A stretch of 64,000 nt of DNA from Clostridium aciditolerans (GCF_016316925.1 NZ_JAEEGB010000005.1:372001-436000); one strand, 5' to 3'. Counted from the stretch's first letter, positions 13,520-22,674 are shown. Notes: generated from the sequence alone by a model not told the origin. Numbers and translations: made by a program.

Positions 13520-15851
13520 ATCTTCCTCCAGTCTTAGCCTTCCAAATTGCTTCAGGCGTGATAGGCAGTTTATTAAATTCATAATCAGCTGCATGTGACA
13601 TAGCATTTGCGAATGCAGCTGGAATTGCTATTATGCCATGTTCAGCAAATCCACGTGCTCCAAAAGGTGCATCAATTTGAGGTGTTTCAATAAAATCAAC
13701 TACATATTCTGGATTTTCACCAAACCTCATAGGTTTATAAGTTCGCAGTGTAGTAGTTTGTAATATGGCATCCTTATCATATTCGAAAGCCTCCCTAGTA
13801 GATATCCCAAACCCCATATTTACTCCTCCCATTATCAATCCTCTGGAGGTTTTGTGATTGATTACTTTTCCTGCATCTAGCACAGTAATTGCTTTTAAAA
13901 GTCTATATGTAAACTTATTAGGATCATACTCAATTTCAACTGCTTGAGCACCTACCGTCCATGCCGGTCCAGGTTTGCCTTTTCCTGTTTCTTCGTCTAT
14001 ATCTGTAATATGACTCATTATAAAGCTTCCACGTCCAAGTATCTGGCCGTCAATTGCAAGACCATTGGGATGTTTATATCCTCGGGCTAAATCCTTAAAT
14101 GAAACATATATTTCTGGATCTTGCTTCAAATACACTTTTTCTTCTGCAACCTCTAGATCTTCTGGTGGAGATTTCATGACAACAGCAGCTAAGCTTTTCA
14201 GCTGCCTTATAAGATCCTCAGCAGCTCTAAGAACTGACCTGCCTGCCATAAATGTTGTCATGCTTGCAACGGTTTTCCAATGTTCTGGTGAAACTTGAGT
14301 ATCCACTCCCATAAATACATGAATTCTACTTACATCCATCTTTAGTTTTTCAGCAAGTATTTGAGCTAAAGTAGTCTTTGTAGCGGGTCCAATTTCAACT
14401 GCACCGTTATTAATATTTATGCTTCCATCTGTATTGAAAGTGAGAAAGGTTCCTGAAACGGCATCGGTAGGTGAATCAGATGTTTTCCAAAAACATCCTA
14501 TTCCTTTTGCCCTTATCATACCTTCTTCTGTCTTTATCACCTGACCTTCATCCCATTTGGCTAATTCCTTTAATTTTGTCAAACATTCTTCTAATTTGCC
14601 TACATTACTTAAAGTTGTTTTTACTTGTGTAGGTGAGTATTGACCAGGTCTTATAGCATTCTTAACCCTTAATTCTAAGGGATTAATGCCAAGCTTTGCC
14701 GCCAACTTATCCATCATTCTCTCCATACAGAAGGTATACTCTGTATGTCCGAATCCACGGTAAGAAGTAACATATGTATGATTAGTATAAATACTTATTG
14801 AATCACACCATATATTTTCAATATTATAGGGCCCCGAACAATCTACCGCTATAGCCTTAGCCATACGTGGCCCAGTATCTGCATAAGCCCCATTATCAAC
14901 CATGTATCTAGCTTCAAGAACTTTAATAATTCCATCTCTTGTTGCACCTATTTTTAAATTTGCCTCAACTCCAATTCTAGAGGGCGAGGTTTTAATATCC
15001 TCTTCTCTTGAGTTGGCTATCCTAACCGGTCTACCATTAACAGCCTTTGAAGCAAGATATGCGATAAATTCTAGCTGAGCAGCTGCCTTACCGCCAAATC
15101 CTCCACCTACAAATGGTACTTTAACAATTATATTTCCTTCTGGTATATTATAAATCTTACTTAGACGCCTCTTAACAGAAAAGGGAGCTTGCGAAGAAGT
15201 ATAAATTATTATCCTTCCATCAGGCATAATTTGGGCCCTCACATTTCGAGTTTCCATTGCAATGTGGTCTGATTGTGGAAGTGAAAAGCTTCCCGATACT
15301 ATAACTTCACTTTCTGACCAGCCCTTTACCGCATCACCTTTTCTTATTTGAATTCGGTCTGAAATATTAGTGTTTAGTTCAGGATGCACATCCTCCACTG
15401 CATGTTTGTACTGCCCCATATCTTCATGTATAAGAGTGGCACCTGGCTTCAGAGCTTCGCTTATTGAATTAACAACAGGCAAAGGCTCATATTCTATATT
15501 TATTAGCTTTAGAGCCTTCATCGCATCCTGCTCACTATTTGCAACAACCACTGCAACAGGTTCACCAAAGTAACGTACTTTATCTCTTGCTATTGGAGGT
15601 CTATCCTCTATTACTGATCCAGAGAGTATGGGAAAATAATCTCCTGTTATTACTGCCTGAACACCTGGTGATCTCTCAGCTTCAGATACATCAATAGATT
15701 TAATCTTTGCATGTGCAAAGCGGCTTGTGAGCATTTTGGCATGTAAAGTACCAGGAAGGATTATGTCATCAGTATATTTTGCTGCTCCCGTAACTTTATC
15801 AAAAGCTTCTTTTCTTGGTACGCTTACTCCAACTCCAATTACATTGCTCAA
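13506..15851 (-). CDS. molybdenum hydroxylase large (molybdopterin cofactor-binding) subunit
   Basis: This 781-residue catalytic subunit of a xanthine dehydrogenase-family enzyme has the N-terminal a/b hammerhead (KVTGAAKYTDDIILPGTLHA) and the molybdopterin-binding VPFVGGGFGGK. The C-terminal GARGFAEHGIIAIP places a glutamate at the position of the catalytic base (GVGE in relatives). The start is TTG at 15851, eight bases after AAGGAGG. Gene order is large, FAD, FeS. No insertion chaperone (XdhC/CoxI type), selenium gene or purine gene is nearby, so the substrate (purine, nicotinate, aldehyde or aromatic) stays open. Confidence 0.92.
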   Translation of the reverse strand: MSNVIGVGVSVPRKEAFDKVTGAAKYTDDIILPGTLHAKMLTSRFAHAKIKSIDVSEAERSPGVQAVITGDYFPILSGSVIEDRPPIARDKVRYFGEPVAVVVANSEQDAMKALKLINIEYEPLPVVNSISEALKPGATLIHEDMGQYKHAVEDVHPELNTNISDRIQIRKGDAVKGWSESEVIVSGSFSLPQSDHIAMETRNVRAQIMPDGRIIIYTSSQAPFSVKRRLSKIYNIPEGNIIVKVPFVGGGFGGKAAAQLEFIAYLASKAVNGRPVRIANSREEDIKTSPSRIGVEANLKIGATRDGIIKVLEARYMVDNGAYADTGPRMAKAIAVDCSGPYNIENIWCDSISIYTNHTYVTSYRGFGHTEYTFCMERMMDKLAAKLGINPLELRVKNAIRPGQYSPTQVKTTLSNVGKLEECLTKLKELAKWDEGQVIKTEEGMIRAKGIGCFWKTSDSPTDAVSGTFLTFNTDGSININNGAVEIGPATKTTLAQILAEKLKMDVSRIHVFMGVDTQVSPEHWKTVASMTTFMAGRSVLRAAEDLIRQLKSLAAVVMKSPPEDLEVAEEKVYLKQDPEIYVSFKDLARGYKHPNGLAIDGQILGRGSFIMSHITDIDEETGKGKPGPAWTVGAQAVEIEYDPNKFTYRLLKAITVLDAGKVINHKTSRGLIMGGVNMGFGISTREAFEYDKDAILQTTTLRTYKPMRFGENPEYVVDFIETPQIDAPFGARGFAEHGIIAIPAAFANAMSHAADYEFNKLPITPEAIWKAKTGGRYDTL

Positions 15852-16100
15852 CTATTTCTACCTCCTTCTAAAAAATATATCTTAATAAGTTAATCTGCGT
15901 AATTTAAAATATAAATTTATTTTTTCCTAATCTTTGTAAGTTATTCAATTCTATATCTCACTAAATTTAACATGCAAACTTACATTATTGTGATAAAATA
16001 TCATATAATACTAGTAAATCATGGCATAAAAGAACATTTAGTCATTATTTTTTATACTGAGATTGATATATTTGTCGTAAACTTTTTATATTAAATCTAA

Positions 16101-16141
16101 ATAAAAAAGCAGGCACAAGAATCATTTAATTCTTGTACCTA
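16101..16141 (-). terminator. terminator downstream of the 2-enoate reductase gene
   Basis: An 11-base stem AGGTACAAGAA / TTCTTGTGCCT (minus sense) is followed by GCTTTTTTAT. The rest of the 389-base gap 15852-16240 holds only AT-rich sequence and a weak half of a CRP-type site at 15989-16005. Confidence 0.82.
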
Positions 16142-16240
16142 CTTTTAAGCCATATTAGACTTATTAATAACATCAATTCATTCAATTAAATACAGGTAAA
16201 AAACTTTGATGCTTGACTATCCATAGGTTGCTTATCTATA

Positions 16241-18238
16241 TTAAATATTTCTAGCAACTTCATATGCATTCCATATTGCATACATTATATTTGAAACTTG
16301 ATTTGCGTCACCTAATAAATGAACATTTGGTATTTCAAATTTTATTTCATCATATAAAGATTTTTCTGAGGTATATCCAATTGCTATGATTGCAGAATCA
16401 GCATCAATAACTTCTTCTTTGTCACCAGATTTTAGAATAAAGCCATCTTCAGATGCACTAGCAACAGAAGTATTTACTTTAAGATCTATCTTCTTGAATT
16501 TAACTAAATCTTTAAGCATATCTTCATTAGCGTGACAAAGTGGTCCACCAACTTTTAAGATGTCCTCTTGTAGTTCAACAATAGTAACTTTTTTACCTTG
16601 ATCAACAAGCCATAAAGCAGTTTCACAGCCAACTAATCCACCGCCAATTATAATAGTTGACCTTCCTGCATCTTTTTTACCAAGAAGAACTTCTTCTGCT
16701 GTATATACCCTATCAGCGCCTGGAATAGTTAACTTTCTTGGTTTTGAACCTGTTGCAACTATAACTTCATCTGCATTAAAATCTTTAACCATTTCTTTTG
16801 TAACTTCTGTATTATAGCGAACCTCTACATTTAAATCCTTAAGTTCATTAGTATACCAATTCGCAAGTGCTATATCGTCCTCTTTGAAGTCAGGTGCACC
16901 ACCTGGAATAACATTTCCTCCAAGTCTCTCTCCCTTTTCAAATAGCGTTACTTTGTGTCCTCTTATTGCAGCTACTCTTGCAGCTTCTAGCCCTGCTACA
17001 CCACCGCCAATTATCATTACATTTTTAACTTTTCTAGCAGGATCTAATCCATATTCTGCTTCTCTTCCACAAGCAGGATTTACTGCGCAGGAGATGCTAG
17101 CATAATTTTGCAACCTACCCATACAGCCTTCTTGACATGAGAGACATGGACGTACTTTATCATATTTATCCATCATTATCTTGTTAGGTATTTCCGAATC
17201 TGCAAGTAATGGTCTTCCTAGCGCAATCATGTCTGTTTTTCCTTGTGCTATAGCTTCACTTGCAAGGTCTGGGTCTTCCATTCTTCCTGCTGTAATTACT
17301 GGTACTTTAAGCACCTTTTTTAATATTTCATTGTAAGGAAGATATAATCCTTTTTCTTGATACATAGGTGGGTGGCTCCAATACCATGAATCATAAGAAC
17401 CTACATCACCATTGAAAGCATCATAACCAGCTTCTTCTAAGATTTTTGCTGCTTCTATACCTTCCTCAATGTCTCTTCCTTTTTCAATAAACTCTTCTCC
17501 TGGAAGTCCACCTTCTTTCCAGTCCTTAATAAAGCTTTTAATACTATAACGAAGTGAAACAGGATAATCTTGTCCACAAGCTTCTTTAATAGCTTGTACT
17601 ATTTCTATAGCAAATCTTAATCTATTTCTTAAACTTCCACCATATTCATCTGTCCTATTATTAAAGAAGGAAATCGCAAATTGGTCTAAAAGATATCCTT
17701 CATGTACAGCGTGTATTTCAATTCCGTCAAAGCCTGCTTTTTTTGCTATAAGTGCTGACTCTGCAAATTTTTTGACATAAGTTTTTATTTCTTCAACAGT
17801 TAACTCTCTACAAGTCACATCTTGGAGCCATCTATGTGGTATAGGTGACGGTGCTACAGCTGTTCTTCCTACTATTGAAGGTATGCTAACTCGTCCAAAT
17901 CCACCTGAAAGTTGAAGAAATATTTTTGCTCCATAGGCATGTATTCTTTCTGTCATCTTTTTTCCTGTATTAATAAAGTTTAATGGATTAAGTGTTGGAC
18001 ATGGCATTGATGGTAAATTACATTTTTCAATATCATTTTCTACCATAGTAACACCGGTCATAATAAGTCCAGTACCACCTTTTGCTCTTTCTACATAATA
18101 CTCTACTCCACGCTCATTGAAGGTTCCATCTGCATCACAAAGGCCACCTGGTCCCATTGGTGCCATAACAAATCGATTTTTAATTTCTAATTTCCCAATC
18201 TTTATTGGTTCAAAGAGATTTTGATATTTTGTTTTCAT
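16241..18238 (-). CDS. 2-enoate reductase / FldZ-like NADH:flavin oxidoreductase
   Basis: This 665-residue protein has the three-part architecture of the Old Yellow Enzyme/2,4-dienoyl-CoA reductase class. An FMN TIM barrel covers about 1-345 (NRFVMAPMGPGG, IHAVHEGYLLDQF, ITAGRMEDPDLA). A [4Fe-4S] site uses cysteines near 365, 368, 372 and 384 (CLSCQEGCMGR). FAD/NADH Rossmann domains start at about 408 (VMIIGGGVAGLEAARVA) and 525 (IIIGGGLVGCETALWL). The region around 235-260 with GGLPGEEF is typical of clostridial 2-enoate and cinnamate reductases, which reduce the C=C bond of free enoates in Stickland-type amino-acid fermentation. A palindrome and a divergent TetR gene upstream suggest substrate-induced control. 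Confidence 0.9.
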   Translation of the reverse strand: MKTKYQNLFEPIKIGKLEIKNRFVMAPMGPGGLCDADGTFNERGVEYYVERAKGGTGLIMTGVTMVENDIEKCNLPSMPCPTLNPLNFINTGKKMTERIHAYGAKIFLQLSGGFGRVSIPSIVGRTAVAPSPIPHRWLQDVTCRELTVEEIKTYVKKFAESALIAKKAGFDGIEIHAVHEGYLLDQFAISFFNNRTDEYGGSLRNRLRFAIEIVQAIKEACGQDYPVSLRYSIKSFIKDWKEGGLPGEEFIEKGRDIEEGIEAAKILEEAGYDAFNGDVGSYDSWYWSHPPMYQEKGLYLPYNEILKKVLKVPVITAGRMEDPDLASEAIAQGKTDMIALGRPLLADSEIPNKIMMDKYDKVRPCLSCQEGCMGRLQNYASISCAVNPACGREAEYGLDPARKVKNVMIIGGGVAGLEAARVAAIRGHKVTLFEKGERLGGNVIPGGAPDFKEDDIALANWYTNELKDLNVEVRYNTEVTKEMVKDFNADEVIVATGSKPRKLTIPGADRVYTAEEVLLGKKDAGRSTIIIGGGLVGCETALWLVDQGKKVTIVELQEDILKVGGPLCHANEDMLKDLVKFKKIDLKVNTSVASASEDGFILKSGDKEEVIDADSAIIAIGYTSEKSLYDEIKFEIPNVHLLGDANQVSNIMYAIWNAYEVARNI

Positions 18239-18291
18239 CTAAAACCCTCCGTAAATTTATTATAGATTATTTTTATTTGTAAACTTATAAA

Positions 18292-18329
18292 TGAATTTAT
18301 TCATCGAATCAATTCACCGAATAAATTCA
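18292..18329. promoter_or_regulatory. probable TetR operator between the 2-enoate reductase and tetR genes
   Basis: The half-sites TGAATTTATTC (18292-18302) and GAATAAATTCA (18319-18329) form a perfect 11-bp inverted repeat. Further matches inside the spacer extend it to an imperfect 38-bp palindrome. It sits in the shared promoter region of the divergent genes, 54 bases upstream of the reductase start. Confidence 0.7.
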
Positions 18330-18459
18330 TTATATAATTTTGTTATTTTATTGTCAATATACACTTTAAGAATTTTCAAAATAATAGTATATAATTGACA
18401 ATAGATTTTTTTATATATAAGCTAAGATTAGTACATATTCAAATAGGAGAATGAGTGGA

Positions 18460-19047
18460 ATGGAAGAAAAGTTAACTAATAGACAAATTCAAGCAATAAA
18501 TACAAAAAATAAGATATATAATGCTGCAGTTGAATTGTTGGAGAACAACGGCTATCAAAATATTAGAATAGAGGATATCTGTAAGCAAGCTGGGGTTTCT
18601 GTAGGCTCATTTTATACTCACTTTAACTCAAAGAATGATATTTTAGTTGAGATATTTAAAAAAGCTGATGACTACTTTAGAGAAGAAGTTTCAAAGTCTT
18701 TAGGAGACAAATCTATATTTGATAAAATTATAGATTACTTTGACTTTTATGCGAAATATGATGAATCCTTAGGTATTGATATGGCAAAACAACTGTATAC
18801 TTTTGATAATAAGATGTTTATCACTGAGGGCAGATATATGCAAGGTCTCTTAAATGAAATAATAATAGATGCCCAGAAAAATGGATATCTCAATCTAGAT
18901 ATACCTGCTACAGAAATTACCAAACAATTATTTGTAGTAGCAAGAGGTGTTGTATATGATTGGTGTCTTCATGATGGTGCATATAATGTCAGAGAAGCTA
19001 TGAGAAATTTTATTAAACGCATGTTAAGTACATACCAAAGCAAATAA
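18460..19047 (+). CDS. TetR/AcrR family transcriptional regulator
   Basis: This 195-residue regulator has an N-terminal TetR helix-turn-helix (IYNAAVELLENNGYQNIRIE, then DICKQAGVSVGSFYTHFNSK) and an effector domain of usual length ending FIKRMLSTYQSK. It is divergent from the 2-enoate reductase gene and a strong palindrome lies between them, so local repression relieved by an enoate-type ligand is the simplest model. The ATG at 18460 has AGGAGA nine bases upstream; the ATG at 18451 is too close to that site. A terminator follows. Confidence 0.88.
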   Translation: MEEKLTNRQIQAINTKNKIYNAAVELLENNGYQNIRIEDICKQAGVSVGSFYTHFNSKNDILVEIFKKADDYFREEVSKSLGDKSIFDKIIDYFDFYAKYDESLGIDMAKQLYTFDNKMFITEGRYMQGLLNEIIIDAQKNGYLNLDIPATEITKQLFVVARGVVYDWCLHDGAYNVREAMRNFIKRMLSTYQSK

Positions 19048-19068
19048 CCTTAATTATAAGCATCAAAT

Positions 19069-19104
19069 GGTCCCTAACTGCTATACAGTCAGGGACTTTG
19101 TTAT
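19069..19104 (+). terminator. terminator of tetR
   Basis: Stem GTCCCTAACTG / CAGTCAGGGAC with loop CTATA is followed by TTTGTTATTCTTT. It may also serve the small minus-strand gene that ends at 19101. Confidence 0.85.
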
Positions 19105-19271
19105 TCTTTATTAGTAAGCTTATCACTTTTCTTGTAATTTCCATCACTATCTTTGTTTCCCCAATAAGCGTCATTATAATTAATCATCACATATCCTGAA
19201 AGTAAGATGAAAAAAATTCCTCCTATTATCATAAATGCAGGTGAATTAATAATAGTCTTTAAAAATTCCAT
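19101..19271 (-). CDS. small membrane protein (56 aa), unknown function
   Basis: An ATG at 19271 with AGGGGGATATGAT upstream opens a 56-codon frame ending in TAA at 19101. The product has one membrane segment (AFMIIGGIFFILLSGYVMI, about residues 12-30) and a hydrophilic, lysine-rich C-terminus (KDSDGNYKKSDKLTNKE). The good ribosome binding site, the hydrophobic-to-hydrophilic pattern and the stop placed exactly at a terminator argue that it is real. No family was recognised. The remaining gap up to 19640 (about 370 bases) shows only AT-rich sequence with a TTGACA-like hexamer at 19474 and no supported gene. Confidence 0.6.
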   Translation of the reverse strand: MEFLKTIINSPAFMIIGGIFFILLSGYVMINYNDAYWGNKDSDGNYKKSDKLTNKE

Positions 19272-19639
19272 ATCATATCCCCCTTTTCTTAATATTTAAA
19301 TAGAAGTCTTTACCACATTTCAAATAATTTATAACCTACCCCAAAATTGTTAATATGTTAATGTATATTTTTGATAAATAATTATTACTCTTATAAGTTA
19401 TGTAATAAGTAGTAATTAACTTCACTTTATGTAATATTATATTACTTATATATAAAAAACTCAAATTAATTATTTGACATAAAAAGGCATAATTTATAGC
19501 ATAGCATATGTTATTTTTATTTTACATATTTATATCTTAATGTTGCGAATTATAACTTTCAAAATCACCATATTTGAGGCTTTGACATTATATAGAAACG
19601 ATGATTAAAAAACTCTAAATGAATTAGATATCTATAAAT

Positions 19640-19677
19640 AAAAAACAAGTAATTTTACTCTTGTAAAAATCACTTGC
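19640..19677 (-). terminator. terminator of the amino-acid ABC transporter operon
   Basis: On the minus strand an imperfect stem CAAGTGATTTTTAC / GTAAAATTACTTG is followed by TTTTTTATTTAT, just past the ATPase stop codon. Confidence 0.82.
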
Positions 19678-19687
19678 CTTTCATTTA

Positions 19688-20425
19688 TTATTTAGTTATT
19701 ATTTGATTTAAGAATTTTTTTGTTCTTTCTTCTTTAGGATTTGTAAAAATATCTTGTGGAGTGCCCTCTTCAATGATATCTCCTTTATCCATAAATATAA
19801 CTCTATCTGCTACATCTCTAGCAAAAGCCATTTCGTGAGTGACTATAATCATAGTCATATGCTTTTTAGCTAAATCTCTTATAACATTTAGCACTTCTCC
19901 CACTAGTTCTGGATCTAATGCAGAAGTTGGCTCATCAAATAGTATAACTTCTGGATTTACAGCCATAGCTCTAGCAATACCTATTCTCTGTTGTTGTCCT
20001 CCTGATAATGTAGATGGATAATTGTTTCTCTTATCATGCAAGCCAACTATCTTTAACAACTCTTCTGCTTTTTCTATTGCTTCATTTTTGCTTATTTTTT
20101 TATTTATAATTAAAGGCTCTGCTATATTTTCAAGCGCTGTTTTATTTTTAAATAAATTATAATTTTGAAAAACCATGGCAGTTGATTTTCTTAAGTTCTT
20201 TATATCTTCTTTTTTAGCTGCTGAAGCATCAACAGAGACTTTTCCAATTTGAATAACTCCATCATCAGGTGTCTCCAAATAATTTATACACCTCAAAAAT
20301 GTTGATTTACCTGATCCGGAAGGTCCTATAATTACTACGACCTCTCCTTTTTCTACACTCAAATTTATGCCCTTTAATACATCTAAATTATTAAAGCTCT
20401 TTTTCAAATTCTTTATATCTATCAC
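19688..20425 (-). CDS. polar amino-acid ABC transporter ATP-binding protein (probably cystine)
   Basis: This 245-residue ATPase of the polar amino-acid uptake class has Walker [10 protein letters not shown] near residue 34, the signature LSGGQQQR near 137, Walker [14 protein letters not shown] and the switch histidine in [10 protein letters not shown]. It energises uptake with the membrane protein encoded 14 bases upstream. The start is a GTG at 20425 preceded by AGGAAGTGATAAA. It is the last gene of a three-gene operon placed behind a T-box leader whose specifier reads TGC (Cys), so it is likely the TcyC equivalent. Confidence 0.92.
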   Translation of the reverse strand: MIDIKNLKKSFNNLDVLKGINLSVEKGEVVVIIGPSGSGKSTFLRCINYLETPDDGVIQIGKVSVDASAAKKEDIKNLRKSTAMVFQNYNLFKNKTALENIAEPLIINKKISKNEAIEKAEELLKIVGLHDKRNNYPSTLSGGQQQRIGIARAMAVNPEVILFDEPTSALDPELVGEVLNVIRDLAKKHMTMIIVTHEMAFARDVADRVIFMDKGDIIEEGTPQDIFTNPKEERTKKFLNQIITK

Positions 20426-20439
20426 TTTATCACTTCCTA

Positions 20440-21111
20440 TTAGTATGCATGACCCATTTTATTTTCTAGTATCCTCTGAATATAATTAAAGAATATTATG
20501 ATACCCCAATAAATTAATGCCACCGCTAAATAATTTTCAAAAAACTTATAAGTGGCCGCTGCAGACATCTGAGCTTGTGCTAAAATTTCCGCCACACCAA
20601 GGGTAAATGCTAAAGAAGAACTCTTTAACAAGTCTACAAAAGTATTTCCTAAGGAAGGTATAGCTACCCTAGCTGCCTGTGGAAGCACCACTCTTTTCAT
20701 TCCCTGCCAATGAGACATTCCTATTGACAAAGCTGCTTCCATCTGTCCTTTATCTACAGAACTTATGGCTCCCCGTAACGTCTCTACCATATAAGCTGAA
20801 GCATTCATACTTAAACCAATTACAGTTGCAGTATAAGCATCAAGACTTTTGAATACAGGTATAATCTGAGGTAAACCATAGTACAGCAGAAAAAGCTGTA
20901 CTAGCAAAGGCGTCCCCCTGAAGAATGATATATATATTTTAGATAAAGGATTTAAAATCTTTATTTTATAAGTTCCAATAGCTACTAATACTAAAGCTAT
21001 GATTAATCCAATTATCATTGATATTACTGCTAAGCTAACTGTTAGATAAATATACTTAGCAAGTACTGGAAATGATTGTATCATATAATTTATATCAAAG
21101 TCTGGTTTCAT
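20440..21111 (-). CDS. polar amino-acid ABC transporter permease (probably cystine)
   Basis: This 223-residue membrane protein has the HisM/GlnP-type permease domain: [34 protein letters not shown], and the EAA loop [21 protein letters not shown] that docks on the ATPase. Five membrane segments are apparent. The ATG at 21111 is preferred because AGGTGG lies eight bases before it; the frame extends four codons further. One permease gene is enough, acting as a homodimer. It is the middle gene of the T-box-controlled operon. Confidence 0.92.
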   Translation of the reverse strand: MKPDFDINYMIQSFPVLAKYIYLTVSLAVISMIIGLIIALVLVAIGTYKIKILNPLSKIYISFFRGTPLLVQLFLLYYGLPQIIPVFKSLDAYTATVIGLSMNASAYMVETLRGAISSVDKGQMEAALSIGMSHWQGMKRVVLPQAARVAIPSLGNTFVDLLKSSSLAFTLGVAEILAQAQMSAAATYKFFENYLAVALIYWGIIIFFNYIQRILENKMGHAY

Positions 21112-21129
21112 TAGCATAACCACCTAACA

Positions 21130-21936
21130 TTATTTTTTAGTTATATCTAAGTTAACCCACTTTTTAGATAACTTTTCTAGAGTTCCATCAGCTCTCATAT
21201 CAGCAAGAGCTTTGTTAACTTTTTCAACTACAACTTTATTCTCATCATTTTTTACAAAAGGAAAAGCATTTTCTAATGGCTGAACATCTTTACCAGCTAA
21301 TTGAAGTGGCAGCTTATTTTCTTGAACTACAGCTAGTGCCGATACCTTATCATCCATCATAGCATCAGTTCTTCCTAATACAACATCTTGTCTCATTCCA
21401 CCGTCATTGTCATAGGTTACTACCTTAATTTCATTATTTTTATCAAATTCCTTTATTATCTGCTCATAGTTACTTCCCAAACTTACGCCTATCTTTTTGC
21501 CCTTTAAGTCTTCAAGAGTTTTAATTGAATCGTTGCCTTTTTTAACCACCATTTGTGCACCTGAATATACATATGCATCAGTAAATAAATATTTATCTTT
21601 TCTTTTATCTGTTATTGTTATTTCATTTGCTATAGTATCTATTTTCCCAGCATCGAGCATTCCAAACAGTCCACTGAAAGATGAAGTTACAAATTCTGTT
21701 TTATATCCTGTTCTCTTACTTATTTCATTCCAAACATCTACTTCAAAACCATCAATTTTGTTATCTTTATTTTTAAAGGTATAAGGATAATATCCACCAG
21801 ACATACCTATTTTTATAACCTTAGCTTGCTCGCTTTTTTGTGATTGATTAGAAGTTGTTGATGAACATCCTGTAAAGGCCATAACTGCTAATATTCCTAA
21901 TGCCATTATTGCTTTTATTTTTTTATTTTTTATCAT
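21130..21936 (-). CDS. amino-acid ABC transporter substrate-binding lipoprotein (probably cystine)
   Basis: This 268-residue extracellular binding protein has a lipoprotein signal (ALGILAVMAFTGCSS, lipobox cysteine at about residue 24) and the SBP_bac_3 fold: KIGMSGGYYPYTFKNKDN, GFEVDVWNEISKRTG, GKKIGVSLGSNYEQII, DAMMDDKVSALAVV. These resemble cystine-binding proteins of the TcyA/FliY type. The ATG at 21936 follows GGAGGTAACAATT. The longer open frame to 22038 runs into an R2 repeat and is not expected to be translated. It is the first gene of the operon, preceded by a leader with a T-box and R2 repeats. Confidence 0.92.
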   Translation of the reverse strand: MIKNKKIKAIMALGILAVMAFTGCSSTTSNQSQKSEQAKVIKIGMSGGYYPYTFKNKDNKIDGFEVDVWNEISKRTGYKTEFVTSSFSGLFGMLDAGKIDTIANEITITDKRKDKYLFTDAYVYSGAQMVVKKGNDSIKTLEDLKGKKIGVSLGSNYEQIIKEFDKNNEIKVVTYDNDGGMRQDVVLGRTDAMMDDKVSALAVVQENKLPLQLAGKDVQPLENAFPFVKNDENKVVVEKVNKALADMRADGTLEKLSKKWVNLDITKK

Positions 21937-21982
21937 AATTGTTACCTCCATTAATTTTATTAAACTATTACTATAAACTATT

Positions 21983-22161
21983 AATATGAAACTCCTTCTC
22001 CTATTGTCGAATGAGTACTCGCTGAGTAAGTGACTCACTCCAAATCAACACGCTGTGTAAGCGATCATCTCAAAATCATAGATTTTGGATGCCTGCTTAA
22101 GATTTGGGTTCGCTACTTAACCGACCATATCAAAATCGCAGATTTTGTATGTCTGCTTAAG
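21983..22161. repeat. R2 repeat cluster inside the transporter leader
   Basis: This stretch lies between the T-box terminator and the binding-protein gene and consists of related imperfect units. Each has a CTGnGTAAG(T/C)GA core followed by CAAATC or CAAAATC and a short palindrome (such as CAAAATCATAGATTTTG), ending CTTAAG. Two 44-base units at 22058-22101 and 22118-22161 match each other closely. The first 48 bases (21983-22030) recur at 22627-22674. The same family is at 44680-44775. Confidence 0.75.
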
Positions 22162-22227
22162 TAAAAAATTTATATAAATGCTAAATTATAAGTTATAATT
22201 CTTGTTCTTTGTATCCGGATTACAAAA

Positions 22228-22500
22228 AACAAAAAACTCCTGCCTCTATTACAGAGGCAGAAGCATAACTTCCACGGTTCCACTCTGTTTATTATGTACA
22301 AATAAGTAATCATAAGTACATAACAACTCTTTTGGTACAACAATACCTCAACGCTTTAACGGGCGTACCCGCTGAAGTCTACTAGGCTTCAATTCAGTGC
22401 TCAGAGATGCACTTCTGTTAATTTCAACTCAAAGTCTCTTACACCCAATGGAGACTTCTCTCTGCCAGTTTCCTTTAACTTACTCTTCTCGTCATTGCAT
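22228..22500 (-). promoter_or_regulatory. T-box leader with a Cys (TGC) specifier, controlling the amino-acid ABC transporter
   Basis: On the minus strand a stem I region with AGTAA and a distal loop GGGTG ends in TGC-ATCTCTGAGC (specifier complement at 22409-22411). The T-box motif AGAGTGGAACCGTGG (22269-22286) follows, then a terminator CTGCCTCT / AGAGGCAG with a T run at 22228-22236. The ATCTCTGAGC context is the same as after the TAC specifier of the tyrS leader in this window, which fixes the frame as TGC. Uncharged tRNA-Cys would therefore prevent termination and raise uptake. Confidence 0.88.
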
Positions 22501-22626
22501 TTATTAGTAATCCACTATGTTTTATGTGATTATATTACTATATAAATAAAAATTAATCAAGTAGTTATTTATTTTTTTTTATTTTTCAATTTCTGGAATT
22601 CTTAAATTGACTATTATTTCAATTTA

Positions 22627-22674
22627 AATATGAAACTCCTTCTCCTATTGCCGAATGAGTACTCGCTGAGTTAG
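22627..22674. repeat. direct repeat matching 21983-22030 (R2 family)
   Basis: This 48-base segment differs from 21983-22030 at only about three positions. It lies upstream of the T-box promoter region, 644 bases away, so the T-box leader is bracketed by two direct copies. The rest of the gap up to the Lrp gene is AT-rich with no other structure seen. Confidence 0.8.

Noticed and set aside
15989-16005. Third CRP-type site (TGTGATAAAATATCAT) upstream of the hydroxylase operon
   Set aside because: Only one half-site is good and the symmetry is poor compared with the two sites at 2070 and 9193.
22041-22161. Repeated units resembling a short CRISPR-like array
   Set aside because: The units are imperfect, contain internal palindromes and have no unique spacers of constant length. 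No cas genes are in the window.
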